Source: Chryseobacterium sp. KLBC 52
Lineage (GTDB): Bacteria; Bacteroidota; Bacteroidia; Flavobacteriales; Weeksellaceae
Assembly: GCF_003347605.1 (NCBI RefSeq)
Contig: NZ_QDFZ01000005.1
Coordinates: forward strand, 1 to 64,000
Reading direction: 5' to 3'
Length of the DNA stretch: 64,000 bases
Every line of letters starts with the position of its first letter. Within the stretch, counting starts at the first letter, position 1. The notes under the pieces are model-generated. The model was not told the origin of the DNA. It searched no databases and worked only from the letters and a program-made list of their open reading frames with translations. Below are positions 39,981-49,673 of this stretch, one piece after another. The position numbers and the translations under genes are program-made.

Positions 39981-40705
39981 TGATGAAAATAATTCCGGCT
40001 ATTGATATTATCGACGGCAAATGTGTCCGTTTATCAAAAGGAGATTACAATACAAAGAAAATATACAATGAAGATCCTGTAGAAGTTGCGAAGGAGTTTG
40101 AAAGCTTTGGAATTCAATACCTTCATTTGGTGGATCTTGATGGGGCGAAATCAAAGCATATTGTCAACCAGAAAGTTCTGGAAAATATTGCCCGTTCTAC
40201 TTCGCTGCATCTCGATTTTGGAGGAGGATTAAAGACTCAGGAAGATATTGAAACAGCTTTTAATTCTGGTGCAAAACAAATCACTTTAGGAAGTATTGCA
40301 GTGCAAAATCCTGAATTCTGCTATGAAATGATTCAAAAATATGGCGCTGAGAAAATTATTCTGGGAGCAGACTGCGACAACAGAATGATTAAAACCTCCG
40401 GATGGCTCGAAGAAAGTGACAATGACATCATTGATTTCATCCTTCAGTATCAGGAAAAAGGGGTAGAGACCGCTATTTGTACTGATATTGCAAAAGATGG
40501 GATGCTGGAAGGACCTTCAACGGGGCTTTATATTGAGATTTTATATAAAACATCTGTTCAGCTGGTAGCGAGCGGAGGCATTTCAGGGATTGCTGATGTG
40601 TATAAAATGAAAGATATCGGCTGTGCAGGGACCATCATCGGAAAAGCAATTTATGAGGGAAAAATAAGCTTACAACAACTTCAAAATTTTATTGAAAATG
40701 CTTAA
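39980..40705 (+). CDS. hisA: ProFAR isomerase
   Basis: A 241-aa TIM barrel that isomerises ProFAR to PRFAR. The catalytic Asp is in [18 protein letters not shown], the second in [12 protein letters not shown]; the phosphate loops are [12 protein letters not shown] and [13 protein letters not shown]. The start may be the first or the second Met of MMK (39980 or 39983); the first overlaps hisH by one base. HisF overlaps its end by 8 bp. Confidence 0.96.
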   Translation: MMKIIPAIDIIDGKCVRLSKGDYNTKKIYNEDPVEVAKEFESFGIQYLHLVDLDGAKSKHIVNQKVLENIARSTSLHLDFGGGLKTQEDIETAFNSGAKQITLGSIAVQNPEFCYEMIQKYGAEKIILGADCDNRMIKTSGWLEESDNDIIDFILQYQEKGVETAICTDIAKDGMLEGPSTGLYIEILYKTSVQLVASGGISGIADVYKMKDIGCAGTIIGKAIYEGKISLQQLQNFIENA

Positions 40706-41450
40706 AAAAAGAATTATTCCATGTCTGGATATCAAAGATGGGGCTACGGTGAAAGGAATCAATTTTGAAGACCTTAAAAATGCTGGAGATCCTGTAGAAC
40801 TTGCCAAAAAATATGAGCAGGAAGGTGCTGATGAGTTGGTTTTTCTGGATATTACCGCCACTATTGAGAACAGAAAAACGTTTATAGAATTGGTAAAAGA
40901 GATTGCCAAAGAGCTTAGTATTCCTTTTACGGTGGGAGGCGGAATTTCATCTGTAGAAGATGTGAGAAAGCTTTTGGAAGCAGGAGCAGATAAGATCAGT
41001 ATCAATTCCTCTGCGGTGAAAAATCCGACCCTTATTTCCGATCTGGCTAAAGAATTCGGGAGCCAGTGTGTAGTGGTTGCTATTGATACAAGACAAGTTG
41101 GCGATAAAGATCTGGTTCACATCAAAGGAGGAAGAGAAGCTACTGAACTCACTACGGTAGAATGGGCAAAGCAAGCAGAATCCCTTGGAGCGGGAGAAAT
41201 TCTACTGACTTCGATGGATGGAGACGGTACAAAAAACGGTTTTGATCTTCGCATTACAAAACTGGTTTCAGATAGTATTACCATTCCTGTGATTGCTTCC
41301 GGAGGAGCTGGTGCTGTAGGTCATTTTGTTAAAGTATTCAATGAAACGAAAGCTACAGGAGGTTTGGCAGCCAGCATTTTCCATTTTAATGAAATAGGGA
41401 TTCAGGATTTAAAACAACAGTTAAAAACTCAAAAAATAGAAGTACGATGA
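40698..41450 (+). CDS. hisF: imidazole glycerol phosphate synthase, cyclase subunit
   Basis: A 250-aa TIM barrel that forms imidazole glycerol phosphate and AICAR from PRFAR and HisH-derived ammonia. Start at 40698 gives the conserved [20 protein letters not shown] (20 residues); a TTG two codons earlier is less likely. The catalytic Asp residues are in PCLDIKDG and [13 protein letters not shown], with phosphate loops [10 protein letters not shown] and [10 protein letters not shown]. It overlaps both neighbours (8 bp with hisA, 4 bp with hisI). Confidence 0.97.
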   Translation: MLKKRIIPCLDIKDGATVKGINFEDLKNAGDPVELAKKYEQEGADELVFLDITATIENRKTFIELVKEIAKELSIPFTVGGGISSVEDVRKLLEAGADKISINSSAVKNPTLISDLAKEFGSQCVVVAIDTRQVGDKDLVHIKGGREATELTTVEWAKQAESLGAGEILLTSMDGDGTKNGFDLRITKLVSDSITIPVIASGGAGAVGHFVKVFNETKATGGLAASIFHFNEIGIQDLKQQLKTQKIEVR

Positions 41451-42034
41451 AAATAGATTTTAATAAAGATAACGGGCTGGTTCCGGTAGTTATTCAAGAC
41501 AGCAGAACGTTGCAGGTATTGATGCTGGGTTACATGAATGAAGAGGCTTTTCAGAAAACAGAAAAAGAAGGAATCGTTACTTTTTTCAGCCGTTCCAAAA
41601 ACAGACTCTGGACAAAGGGTGAAAAGTCTGGTAATTTTTTAACGGTAAAAAGTATTGACATCGACTGTGACCAGGATACCATTTTAATTAAAGCCGTTCC
41701 AAAAAATGTTGTTTGTCACACAGGCAGTTTCAGTTGTTTTGGAGAAAAGAATGTCAAAGGATTTCTGTATGAACTGGAAGATAAAATATCACAGCGAATA
41801 GATACCAAAGCTGAAGATTCTTATACCTATTCACTCTATCAGAGAGGAATCAATAAAATGGCTCAAAAAGTAGGTGAGGAAGCCGTAGAACTCGTTATAG
41901 AAGCAAAAGATGACAATGAAGAACTTTTTAAAAACGAAGCTGCAGATCTGATGTATCACTTCCTGATTTTATTGAAGGCCAAAGGATTTTCGCTGGAAGA
42001 GATTGAGGGAATTCTTAAAAACAGAGATAAATAA
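41447..42034 (+). CDS. hisI: bifunctional phosphoribosyl-AMP cyclohydrolase / phosphoribosyl-ATP pyrophosphatase
   Basis: A 195-aa HisIE fusion for steps 2 and 3 of the pathway. The HisI part (1-105) has [20 protein letters not shown] and the metal-binding [12 protein letters not shown] with CHTGSFSCF; the HisE part (about 108-195) has the MazG-like [16 protein letters not shown] and [13 protein letters not shown]. The ATG overlaps the hisF stop (ATGA). It is the last gene of the operon, and a repeat element begins 7 bp after its stop. Confidence 0.96.
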   Translation: MKIDFNKDNGLVPVVIQDSRTLQVLMLGYMNEEAFQKTEKEGIVTFFSRSKNRLWTKGEKSGNFLTVKSIDIDCDQDTILIKAVPKNVVCHTGSFSCFGEKNVKGFLYELEDKISQRIDTKAEDSYTYSLYQRGINKMAQKVGEEAVELVIEAKDDNEELFKNEAADLMYHFLILLKAKGFSLEEIEGILKNRDK

Positions 42035-42041
42035 AGAGATT

Positions 42042-42184
42042 GTCTCAAAAGTCAAGTAACTTGGCTTTTGTCATTCTGACGAAGGAAGAATCTCATTGAT
42101 AACTAACTGTATGGGATCCTTCACCGCGTTGTTGAACTATGTTCGCAGACCTTCAGTCTATGTTCAGAATGACACTTTTGAGAC
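42042..42184. repeat. 143-bp MITE-like repeat with GTCTCAAAAGT ends
   Basis: GTCTCAAAAGT (42042-42052) is the inverse of ACTTTTGAGAC (42174-42184). The next blocks GTCATTCTGAC (42070-42080) and GTTCAGAATGAC (42162-42173) are also inverse to each other. In the left arm they are separated by 17 extra bases that include the small palindrome CAAGTAACTTG. GTCATTCTGA...GAAGAATCTC is a word found in interspersed repeats of many Bacteroidetes genomes. No ORF. Confidence 0.7.
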
Positions 42185-42207
42185 TGTTAAGTCAGGAAAA
42201 AATTATA

Positions 42208-42234
42208 AAACCCAATAAAGTATTGGGTTTTTTT
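42208..42234 (+). terminator. terminator of the histidine operon
   Basis: AAACCCAATA (42208-42217) pairs with TATTGGGTTT (42221-42230), followed by more T to 42234. The repeat element lies between it and the hisI stop, so it was pushed about 145 bp downstream. Confidence 0.85.
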
Positions 42235-42387
42235 ATACATGACGATTATCAGTTGATATTGATAAAATAAACTATATAAATATTATTATTGGATTATTTT
42301 ATTTAAATGTATTTATTGAATTAATTTAAAACTATATCCGGAGAAAGGCTGTTAAAACACCCAAAATTCAAAGGCGGCTAAAAACCG

Positions 42388-42395
42388 TACTTTTG
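42388..42395 (+). promoter_or_regulatory. -7 element of the second TonB receptor gene
   Basis: TACTTTTG matches the consensus and ends 28 bp before the start at 42424. No TTG at -33 was seen, and no recognisable Fur-like palindrome. Confidence 0.5.
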
Positions 42396-42423
42396 TTTTT
42401 AATTATTCTAAATAACACTAAGT

Positions 42424-44547
42424 ATGAATAAATCTATTTTCTTAATCGGAAGCCTTGTGGCATTTTCTCAAGTCGCTGCCCAGAAAAAAGATTCATTAGA
42501 ACAGAACAGGCTTGATGAAGTGATTGTTACCGCATCAAGATCTCCGGAAATTGTAAAGAAAACAGCTTCTACCGTCAACATCATCAATAGAAAAGAAATT
42601 GCAGAGCAATCATTGATTTCTGCTGATCTTAGTAATATCCTGGCTTACAAAGTTCCCGGATTGGCATTCGGGAATAATCTGGTAAGCAACAGAGGGCAAA
42701 CATTAAGAGGAAGAAATGTTTTGATTATGATTGACGGAATTCCACAATCCAGTCCGTTACGTAATAACGACAGAGAAATCAGAAGTATTGATCCTTCGGT
42801 CTTGGAAAGAATTGAAGTGGTAAAAGGAGCAACTTCCATTTATGGGAATGGCGCAGAAGGAGGAATCATTAATTATATTACCCAAAAAAGTACTTCCGGT
42901 AAAGTTTTTTCAGGAAGAACGGTGTTGGGATTTACCAGTCATGATCTGTTTAATAACAAAATGTTTAAATCAGAAGGTGGGGCTGGATACAGAGTTTCAC
43001 AAAGTTTCTTCGGAAAAGCAGGGAAGTTTGATTACCTTGTGAATGGAGCTCTTACTCAAAGCGGAGTAAAAATAGACGGTGAAGGATTAGTTCAGAATCC
43101 ACGATATGGATTGGGAGAAACTGCCATCAATAATATCTTTGCCAAAATAGGATATGATTTGAATGACAACAACAGACTGGAAGTGATGTATAATTACTAT
43201 TCAAGTCTGCAGGACTCCAAATATATTTTGGATCTTGGTAAATACGGAGAACAGCCTTCTACCGGAAAACTAGGAGATCGCGAAGGGGTGAAAGAAGGAA
43301 CAAGATATAACCACAATGGATATCTTAAGTATATCAATAAGAATATTTTCCGCAATACAACGCTTAGCACAACTTTGTACTTCCAGGACTTTTATACGAT
43401 ATACGATTACAGGAATGCACCGAGATGGAAAACCGGAGGACAATCTGCCATTTTGGAGAAAAAATACGGTTTCAGAGCAGATTTTAATACTGAATTTGGA
43501 AAAGAGAAGGGATTAAAAGGTTCATTGACCTATGGTTTGGACCTTTTAAATGAGAAAACAAGTCAGCCATTGGTAGATGGAAGGATGTGGGTTCCTGAAA
43601 TGAATATGTTGGCTGCAGCGCCTTTCGTACAGGGGAAACTTTTTCTTACTGATGATTTGACGGTAAAAGCTGGAGTTCGATGGGATAAAATGTCCGTAAA
43701 AGTTCCTGATTATACTACTTTACCTTCCAACAAAGATGTTCCTTTCAATGTAGAAGGAGGAAGATTAAACTATTCAAACCTTTCTTATAATGTTGGCGTG
43801 AGTTATGTAGCATTTGATTTCTTCCAGCCATTCACTTCTTATTCCAGAGGATTTAATATCTATGATTTGGGCCGTGTGCTGAGAGATGCGAAAAGCAATG
43901 TCTTAAGTGAAATTAATACAGATCCTGTAGTTATTGATAATTATGAAATAGGTTTCAACAGTAAAATCGGGCAGTATGTAGATTTTTCAGCCAGTTATTT
44001 TTATAATTACTCCAAGTTGGGAGCTGATCTTGTTTCTGTAAATGGTTTCTGGACTCCGCTTCGTGCCCCTCAGTACATTAACGGAGTAGAACTGGCAGTA
44101 AATATCTATCCGACACAGGGATTAACTTTCGGAACCAATTATACCTATCAGGAAGGAAAAGTAGATGTGAAGAACGACAACAGCTATGAAAAATATTTAA
44201 GCGGTTTAAGAATTGCACCCGCAAGGTTGAATTCTTTTGTTAAATGGAATGATAAGGCTCAGAAATTACAACTGGGTGTTTATCACATGTACTCGTTTAA
44301 GAGAGATAAGTTTGAACCTGCTGCATCCGGAAAATATGATGAAGGAGAAGGCCCTGTGAAAAGCTTTAACCTGTTCAATGTTCAGGGAAGCTATAAACTG
44401 AATAAACTTCTGACCATAGGACTTGGAATAGAGAATGTATTCAACACTTCTTATTTCACGCCAACTTCAATGTATACCGCTCGTGATGCAGAATATGTCC
44501 GTGGAAATGGAAGATATTACACGGTTTCTCTTAATTTTAATTATTAA
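42424..44547 (+). CDS. TonB-dependent receptor, iron-complex type, 707 aa
   Basis: An outer-membrane receptor with signal peptide (1-20, ending QVAAQ), a TonB-box region DEVIVTASRSPEIV, a plug domain (about 35-155) with NRGQTLRGRNVLIMIDGIPQ and RIEVVKGATSIYGNGAEGGI, and a 22-strand barrel ending in Tyr (VSLNFNY). Size and motifs are those of siderophore or haem receptors (FepA/IutA-like), shorter than SusC-type proteins. Late repeats of the barrel include SRGFNIYDLGRVLRDA, common in IutA-like members. Substrate is not determined. It is alone between terminators. Confidence 0.9.
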   Translation: MNKSIFLIGSLVAFSQVAAQKKDSLEQNRLDEVIVTASRSPEIVKKTASTVNIINRKEIAEQSLISADLSNILAYKVPGLAFGNNLVSNRGQTLRGRNVLIMIDGIPQSSPLRNNDREIRSIDPSVLERIEVVKGATSIYGNGAEGGIINYITQKSTSGKVFSGRTVLGFTSHDLFNNKMFKSEGGAGYRVSQSFFGKAGKFDYLVNGALTQSGVKIDGEGLVQNPRYGLGETAINNIFAKIGYDLNDNNRLEVMYNYYSSLQDSKYILDLGKYGEQPSTGKLGDREGVKEGTRYNHNGYLKYINKNIFRNTTLSTTLYFQDFYTIYDYRNAPRWKTGGQSAILEKKYGFRADFNTEFGKEKGLKGSLTYGLDLLNEKTSQPLVDGRMWVPEMNMLAAAPFVQGKLFLTDDLTVKAGVRWDKMSVKVPDYTTLPSNKDVPFNVEGGRLNYSNLSYNVGVSYVAFDFFQPFTSYSRGFNIYDLGRVLRDAKSNVLSEINTDPVVIDNYEIGFNSKIGQYVDFSASYFYNYSKLGADLVSVNGFWTPLRAPQYINGVELAVNIYPTQGLTFGTNYTYQEGKVDVKNDNSYEKYLSGLRIAPARLNSFVKWNDKAQKLQLGVYHMYSFKRDKFEPAASGKYDEGEGPVKSFNLFNVQGSYKLNKLLTIGLGIENVFNTSYFTPTSMYTARDAEYVRGNGRYYTVSLNFNY

Positions 44548-44564
44548 TTTGAATCCTTTTTATA

Positions 44565-44602
44565 AAAATGAGCCCTTTTCATAATGGAAAAGGGCTCATT
44601 TT
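44565..44602. terminator. bidirectional terminator, 16-bp stem
   Basis: AAAATGAGCCCTTTTC (44565-44580) pairs perfectly with GAAAAGGGCTCATTTT (44587-44602) over a 6-nt loop. It separates the TonB receptor gene from the convergent peptidase gene. Confidence 0.92.
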
Positions 44603-44618
44603 TTAAGTGAAATCTATA

Positions 44619-45788
44619 CTATCTTTCAATCATAATATTCTTAACCAGAGTCTCTTCACCCATTTTCAACACTCCAATATATACTCCATTTTGAAGGCTG
44701 GAAACATTGATCTTCCTTTCATTATTGACTTTCAGAAGAGATCTTCCCAAAGAATTGCTGATTTCAAAACTGAAGTTGGCTTCCTTAGAATCCGGTAATT
44801 CAATATTCAGGATATTATTGACGGGATTAGGATAGATTTTTACCGCTTCCAGTGAATTTTTAGAAGCTGGTTTGCTCATCGTAGTAGAAGCTGTAGCAAA
44901 ATGCTGTAATGCTCCCACAGTAGCTTTCCCGATCTTGTATACATAAACAGGATCCATATTAGTGAAAGTATCCTTAGAGCTGTGAGGGTAAGTACTTCTT
45001 ATCCTTTCAAAAAAACCGGTAATCACTTCACCCTTCTGCTCAAAAGGAATATAATCTGTATCAGCAGCTGGATCTACAGCGGTCAAAAGAGGAGAGTAGA
45101 GTGCTGTACAGTTTCTCAGCTGTTGAGTGACAGCTGCAGAAGCGGCATTGTTACTCGAAACACCTCCCTGATCTTCATCACAATATACCGTTGTATTGTT
45201 GTTTCCTTTCACGCCACCTACCTGATCCAGATTGAAGACCAGTTTGATATCCAATTTGCGGACACCTCCCTGATAAACTACATTATTCACATAATGGCTG
45301 CTTCCTTTTAATCCTTGTTCTTCCCCGGAAAAATGAATGAACTTAATAGAATATTCAGTAGGAACATTTTTCAGAATCCTTGCGGCTTCAAGGATAATAG
45401 ACGTTCCGCTGCCGTTATCATTTACTCCCGGACCATAAATGGTGTCGAAATGCCCGCAGATAATGACATACTTATTAGGATACAGCGTTCCGGTTTTGGT
45501 AATGATTAAATTTTTAGAGCTGGTACTTCCAAAGGTAAAAGGACTTTCTTCTATCTGGCTCGCAGTATAGCCGTAAGAAAGATATTTGTTTTTGATCCAG
45601 TTCAGAGTATTCGTATTTGCTACTGAACCTGTAGTTTTTACTCCTAAATTACTGAATTCCTGAAGATTGTTGGTAATATTGGTTTGGGTTACCAAATCCG
45701 CTCTGTCTTTGTAAGCCTGAATAAAAGTTTGAGCCGCAATACTCTGCATCATCAATGCAGAGCATAAAAGTGTTGTTAATTTTTTCAT
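44619..45788 (-). CDS. M28-family metallopeptidase with T9SS C-terminal domain (copy 1)
   Basis: A 389-aa secreted aminopeptidase. The start at 45788 is chosen for its signal peptide (MKKLTTLLCSALMMQSIAAQ); the frame is open 108 bp further upstream, but that part is not signal-like. Zinc ligands and catalytic residues of family M28 are His113 and Asp115 (CGHFDTI), Asp124 (VNDNGSG), Glu156/157 (FSGEEQG), an Asp in FNLDQVGG and the late His in STYPHSSKD. Residues from about 318 form a type A sorting domain (IYPNPVNNILNIELPD ... NGVYIGVLKMGEETLVKNIMIE), so it leaves the cell by the type IX system. It is one of three tandem copies. Confidence 0.93.
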   Translation of the reverse strand: MKKLTTLLCSALMMQSIAAQTFIQAYKDRADLVTQTNITNNLQEFSNLGVKTTGSVANTNTLNWIKNKYLSYGYTASQIEESPFTFGSTSSKNLIITKTGTLYPNKYVIICGHFDTIYGPGVNDNGSGTSIILEAARILKNVPTEYSIKFIHFSGEEQGLKGSSHYVNNVVYQGGVRKLDIKLVFNLDQVGGVKGNNNTTVYCDEDQGGVSSNNAASAAVTQQLRNCTALYSPLLTAVDPAADTDYIPFEQKGEVITGFFERIRSTYPHSSKDTFTNMDPVYVYKIGKATVGALQHFATASTTMSKPASKNSLEAVKIYPNPVNNILNIELPDSKEANFSFEISNSLGRSLLKVNNERKINVSSLQNGVYIGVLKMGEETLVKNIMIER

Positions 45789-45940
45789 ATAAATAATATT
45801 ATTTTGGTAACACGAATGTAGTAAATAAATCACAACGAAGTGTTTAATGTTGTAAAATAAAAGAATATTTATTATGAATGTCACATTAATCATCACTGAT
45901 GTGTTATAAATACTGTAATGTGGATCGGGTGTGAAAAAAT

Positions 45941-45970
45941 AAAAACCTTTGAACTATTTCAAAGGTTTTT
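45941..45970. terminator. terminator between peptidase copies 1 and 2
   Basis: A 13-bp perfect stem, AAAAACCTTTGAA (45941-45953) with TTCAAAGGTTTTT (45958-45970), downstream of copy 2 on the minus strand. Each peptidase copy thus ends its own transcript. Confidence 0.88.
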
Positions 45971-45992
45971 ATTTATAGTTTCTTACATTGAA

Positions 45993-47168
45993 TTATCTTT
46001 CAATCATCACTTTTCTGACAACCTTTTGGTCTCCAATTTTTAAAATTCCGATATAAGCTCCGTTTTCAAGTGAAGAAACGTTGATTTTTGTTTCATTGTT
46101 TCTCTTGAAAATAGAACGTCCCTGGAAATCAGTGATTTCAAAAGTGAAGTTTTTAATTCCGGAGTCCGGAAGTTCAATATTGATGACGTCTTTTGCTGGA
46201 TTTGGATAGATTTTTACACTTTCCAAAGTATTTTTCACAGTAGTTTCATGTGTTCCCAATGTGCCGGTAGCAACAGCGAAATGCTGTAATGCTCCTACAG
46301 AAGCTTTTCCTATCTTGTAAATGTATACAGGATCTGTATTGGCAAAAGTATCATTCACCGTATGCGGATAGGTACTTCTTATTCTTTCAAAGAAACCTGT
46401 GATTACTTCGCCTTTCTGCTCAAAAGGGATGTAATCCGTATCAGCAGCCGGATCTACAGCGGTCAAAAGAGGAGAGTAAAGTGCTGTACAGTTTCTCAGT
46501 TCCTGAGTTACAGCAGCCGAAGCTGCATTGTTTGTTGAAAGTCCGCCCTGATCTTCATCGCAGTAAACAGTATTGTTGTTATTTCCCATCACACCGCCTA
46601 CCTGATCCAGATTAAAAACAAGTTTAATATCCAGAAGACGGACACCACTCTGATACGCTACATTGTTTACATAATGTTTACTTCCCAGAAGTCCTTGCTC
46701 TTCCCCGGAAAAATGGATGAATTTTATAGAATATTCCGTAAGAACATCTTTCAGAATTCTTGCAGCTTCAAGAATAATAGAAGTTCCACTTCCGTTATCA
46801 TTGATTCCCAGGCCGGTAATACTATCGAAATGTCCGCAGATGATTACATATTTATTAGGATACAGTGTGCCTGTTTTGGTAATGACCAGGTTTTTAGAAT
46901 TATAACTTCCTGCAGTGAAAGGATCTTCTGCTAGCTGGCTGGCTGTATATCCGTAAGAAAGGTACTTGTTTTTGAGCCATGTCAGGGCGTTGGCATTAGC
47001 CGTTGAACCTGTGGTTTTCACTCCTAGATTAGCAAATTCCTGAAGGTAGGTTGTGATATTGGTTTGATTTACCATATCCGCTCTGTCCTGATAAGCCTGA
47101 ATAAAACTTTGAGCTCCAATACTTTGAAAAGCAATAGAGGCCAATAAAAAAGTAGCGATTTTTTTCAT
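45993..47168 (-). CDS. M28-family metallopeptidase with T9SS C-terminal domain (copy 2)
   Basis: A 391-aa paralog very close to copy 1 along its whole length: the stretch RNCTALYSPLLTAVDPAADT and the following PFEQKGEVITGFFERIRSTYPH are shared word for word (each below 23 residues as written in pieces). M28 residues are all present in CGHFDSITGLGINDNGSG, FSGEEQGLLG and FNLDQVGGVMG. The signal peptide is MKKIATFLLASIAFQSIGAQ, and the C-terminal sorting domain ends NGAYIGILKIGDQKVVRKVMIE. It is followed by its own terminator and is 62 bp from copy 3. Confidence 0.93.
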   Translation of the reverse strand: MKKIATFLLASIAFQSIGAQSFIQAYQDRADMVNQTNITTYLQEFANLGVKTTGSTANANALTWLKNKYLSYGYTASQLAEDPFTAGSYNSKNLVITKTGTLYPNKYVIICGHFDSITGLGINDNGSGTSIILEAARILKDVLTEYSIKFIHFSGEEQGLLGSKHYVNNVAYQSGVRLLDIKLVFNLDQVGGVMGNNNNTVYCDEDQGGLSTNNAASAAVTQELRNCTALYSPLLTAVDPAADTDYIPFEQKGEVITGFFERIRSTYPHTVNDTFANTDPVYIYKIGKASVGALQHFAVATGTLGTHETTVKNTLESVKIYPNPAKDVINIELPDSGIKNFTFEITDFQGRSIFKRNNETKINVSSLENGAYIGILKIGDQKVVRKVMIER

Positions 47169-47230
47169 TGTATGAAAGTAATGCTGAATATTCCTGAATA
47201 TAAAACGGATTCAGAATATTCCACCTGACA

Positions 47231-48409
47231 TTATTTATTAATGATTATTTTTTTTGTGGTATTTCCTTTATCGGTTGTAATAGTAAAGGTATAAACCCCG
47301 TTCGTTAATCCGGAAGTATTTATTTTTTCCTGATTTTCAAGGGTTAATACAGTCTTTCCAGACATGTCGTTGACTTCAACTTTAAATTGTTTTACTTTTT
47401 CCTGAAATTCCACCGTCACAAGATCTTTAGCCGGATTAGGATAAACCCTTATGGCTTCTGTTGAGTGTTGTGCTGTATCTTTAGTGCTTAAAAGATTGCT
47501 GGAAGTAGAGGCAACGGCAAAGTGTTGTAAAGCTCCTAAAGCGGCTTTTCCTACATTAAAAACATAGACAGGGTCCAGATTGGCAAAAGTATCGCTTACC
47601 GTATGCTCGTTTTCACTTCTCAGATACTCATAGAATCCGGTAATGGTATATCCTTTCGCTTCAAAAGGCATATAATCAGAGCTGTAGGCATACGAAAGAT
47701 TCGTCTGAAGAGGAGAGTACAGGGTAGTACAATTCATCAGTTCCTGTGTTGCAGCAGTAGAGGCTGCATTGTTGGAAGACACGCCACCGGTATCTCGTTC
47801 GCAGGTAATCGTATTGTTATTATTTCCGATAAGTCCGCCTACCTGGTCTATATTTAAAACCAATTTTATATCCAGAACCTGGCTGCCATTCTGATAAGCT
47901 ACATTATTTACATAATGATTACTTCCTACAAGGCCTTGTTCTTCCCCGGAAAAATGAATAAACTTGATGGAGTATTCTGTGGGAACATTTTTCAATATTC
48001 TTGCTGCTTCCAGAATAATGGAAGTTCCGCTTCCGTTGTCACTTACTCCAGGACCTACAATCGTATCATAATGTCCGCAGATAATAACGTATTTGTTAGG
48101 GTATACTGTTCCCGTTTTGGTAATAATTAAATTTTTTGAAGTGTTGCTTCCGTAGGTGAAAGAATCTTCGGACATGTTAGTTGCTGTATAGCCGTAAGAC
48201 AGGTATTTGTTTTTAAGCCAGTCAAAAGCATTGTTATTGGCTGTTGTACCTGTTTTTTTTACTCCAAAACCTGCAAATTCCTGAAGGTTTGTACTAATAT
48301 TGGTTTGGGTAACCATATCTGCTCTGTCCTTATAAGCTTGAATAAAACTTTGTGCACTTATATTTTGCAGTGCGATGGAAGTGAGCAAAAAAGCTGCAAC
48401 TTTTTTCAT
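47231..48409 (-). CDS. M28-family metallopeptidase with T9SS C-terminal domain (copy 3)
   Basis: A 392-aa paralog, more diverged than copies 1 and 2. Catalytic residues are intact: CGHYDTIVGPGVSDNGSG, FSGEEQGLVG, LNIDQVGGLIG and the late ENEHTVSDTF. The region after the Asp ligand differs (CERDTGGVSSN instead of CDEDQGG; LQTNLSYAYSSDYMPFEAKG instead of LLTAVDPAADTDYIPFEQKG), which changes the substrate side. The sorting domain (VYPNPAKDLVTVEF ... GVYTFTITTDKGNTTKKIIINK) is of a different sequence from that of the other two. Confidence 0.93.
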   Translation of the reverse strand: MKKVAAFLLTSIALQNISAQSFIQAYKDRADMVTQTNISTNLQEFAGFGVKKTGTTANNNAFDWLKNKYLSYGYTATNMSEDSFTYGSNTSKNLIITKTGTVYPNKYVIICGHYDTIVGPGVSDNGSGTSIILEAARILKNVPTEYSIKFIHFSGEEQGLVGSNHYVNNVAYQNGSQVLDIKLVLNIDQVGGLIGNNNNTITCERDTGGVSSNNAASTAATQELMNCTTLYSPLQTNLSYAYSSDYMPFEAKGYTITGFYEYLRSENEHTVSDTFANLDPVYVFNVGKAALGALQHFAVASTSSNLLSTKDTAQHSTEAIRVYPNPAKDLVTVEFQEKVKQFKVEVNDMSGKTVLTLENQEKINTSGLTNGVYTFTITTDKGNTTKKIIINK

Positions 48410-48728
48410 TTTTGATACTTTCTTTAGAGATTGCTAATATAGCAATAAACCAGCATTTATTGTTATTTTTTTAATGTGATAGTGCTTATTTGCTTGGTTT
48501 ATTAATAATAATATATCTTTTTATTAAATTTATTATTTTGATAGTTTAAAATTCATCAAATAAATAAAATTTAGGTAAATTTTTCTTTTTTAGTAATTGT
48601 ATTCAATGATAAATTCAGGTTTTATTAATTTTATCTAATAAGTTTTACTGCTGATATCACAATTACAACAGGGTTTGAAAGAGTATCATCTGGATTTTTA
48701 ACAGCTTGAAAGATGAAAAAATATATAA
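48410..48728. other. AT-rich gap without recognised genes
   Basis: This region between the peptidase copy 3 start and the rplT terminator holds no ORF of substance and no clear consensus promoter. The promoter of copy 3 must lie here. Confidence 0.4.
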
Positions 48729-48729
48729 C

Positions 48730-48754
48730 AAAAAAATCCCGGGAAAACCCGGGA
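48730..48754 (-). terminator. terminator of rpmI-rplT
   Basis: On the minus strand TCCCGGG and CCCGGGA (plus 48748-48754 and 48737-48743) form a GC-rich 7-bp stem with a 4-nt loop, followed by a run of seven T (plus-strand A at 48730-48736). Confidence 0.92.
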
Positions 48755-48783
48755 CTTATATTGATAACAAAATCTATTCTACA

Positions 48784-49128
48784 TTATTTTACTTGATCTA
48801 CAACAGCTTTGAAAGCTTCAGGGTGATTCATTGCTAAATCTGCTAAAACTTTTCTGTTAAGTTCGATGTTGTTCTTTTTAAGAGCTCCCATAAATTGAGA
48901 GTAAGACATTCCGTGCTCTCTGGTTCCCGCGTTGATACGAGTGATCCAAAGTGCTCTGAAATTTCTCTTTTTCTCTTTTCTACCACGGTAAGCATATTGC
49001 ATTGCTTTTTCTACCGCGTTTTTAGCTACAGTCCAAACGTTCTTTCTTCTTCCGAAATAACCTTTAGCGTGCTTAAAAATTTTCTTTCTGCGAGCTCTTG
49101 AAGCTACGGCATTTACTGATCTTGGCAT
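48784..49128 (-). CDS. rplT: 50S ribosomal protein L20
   Basis: A 114-aa basic protein that binds 23S rRNA and is needed for early assembly of the large subunit. The N-terminus [19 protein letters not shown] and the conserved [20 protein letters not shown] and [16 protein letters not shown] are diagnostic. It follows rpmI at a distance of 117 bp. In many bacteria L20 represses its own operon at the mRNA; the long rpmI-rplT spacer and leader could host such a site, but no structure was confirmed. Confidence 0.97.
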   Translation of the reverse strand: MPRSVNAVASRARRKKIFKHAKGYFGRRKNVWTVAKNAVEKAMQYAYRGRKEKKRNFRALWITRINAGTREHGMSYSQFMGALKKNNIELNRKVLADLAMNHPEAFKAVVDQVK

Positions 49129-49245
49129 AATTTAAATTGTTTTTTTGAAAAGGGCGGCAGTGTTATTGCTCTTGTTGGCACCGTTTCAGGGTTAAAATTG
49201 TGAATTTGTTTGAATTCTTATAAACCGAATATAGATTTATAAAAA

Positions 49246-49443
49246 CTACTTAATTGCTAATTGACGTTGAACGCTTTTCTCATCCACTTTAGCTACGTAA
49301 GAAGTAGACGTAAGATTTCTCTTCTGCTTAGTTTCTTTCTTAGTTAAGATGTGGCTTTTGTAAGCGTTTTTTCTTTTGATCTTACCTGTTCCGGTAAGAG
49401 CAAAACGTTTCTTAGCACCTGATTTCGTTTTTAATTTTGGCAT
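49246..49443 (-). CDS. rpmI: 50S ribosomal protein L35
   Basis: A 65-aa basic protein with the family start [25 protein letters not shown] (given as [14 protein letters not shown] and TGTGKIKRK). It is the first gene of a two-gene transcript with rplT and has its own promoter. In most bacteria it follows infC directly; here infC is 9.6 kb away. Confidence 0.97.
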   Translation of the reverse strand: MPKLKTKSGAKKRFALTGTGKIKRKNAYKSHILTKKETKQKRNLTSTSYVAKVDEKSVQRQLAIK

Positions 49444-49518
49444 TGTTTTGCTTTTTTATTGTTTTTGTTATCAATATCTGTTTTGGCTACTCCTAAAGAC
49501 ATCAGGAATAATAGTTTG

Positions 49519-49526
49519 CAAAATTA
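49519..49526 (-). promoter_or_regulatory. -7 element of rpmI-rplT
   Basis: TAATTTTG on the minus strand ends 75 bp before the rpmI start, showing that the pair is transcribed independently of infC. A TTG at -33 was not found. Confidence 0.5.
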
Positions 49527-49673
49527 CGAAAAAAAAGTGATCCGTGAAAGTTTTTTAATAAGCATAAACAGGTAAATACCTATTCTAAAAATGAAAAGAC
49601 AAACCTGCATTACAAACAGGTCTGTCTTTTATCAATGATTTTTTACCAGAATTGATCTGATATCTGTAAAAAT

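Noticed and set aside
44619..45896. Longer N-terminus of peptidase copy 1 from 45896
   Set aside because: The added residues give no signal peptide, whereas the Met at 45788 matches the start of both paralogs.
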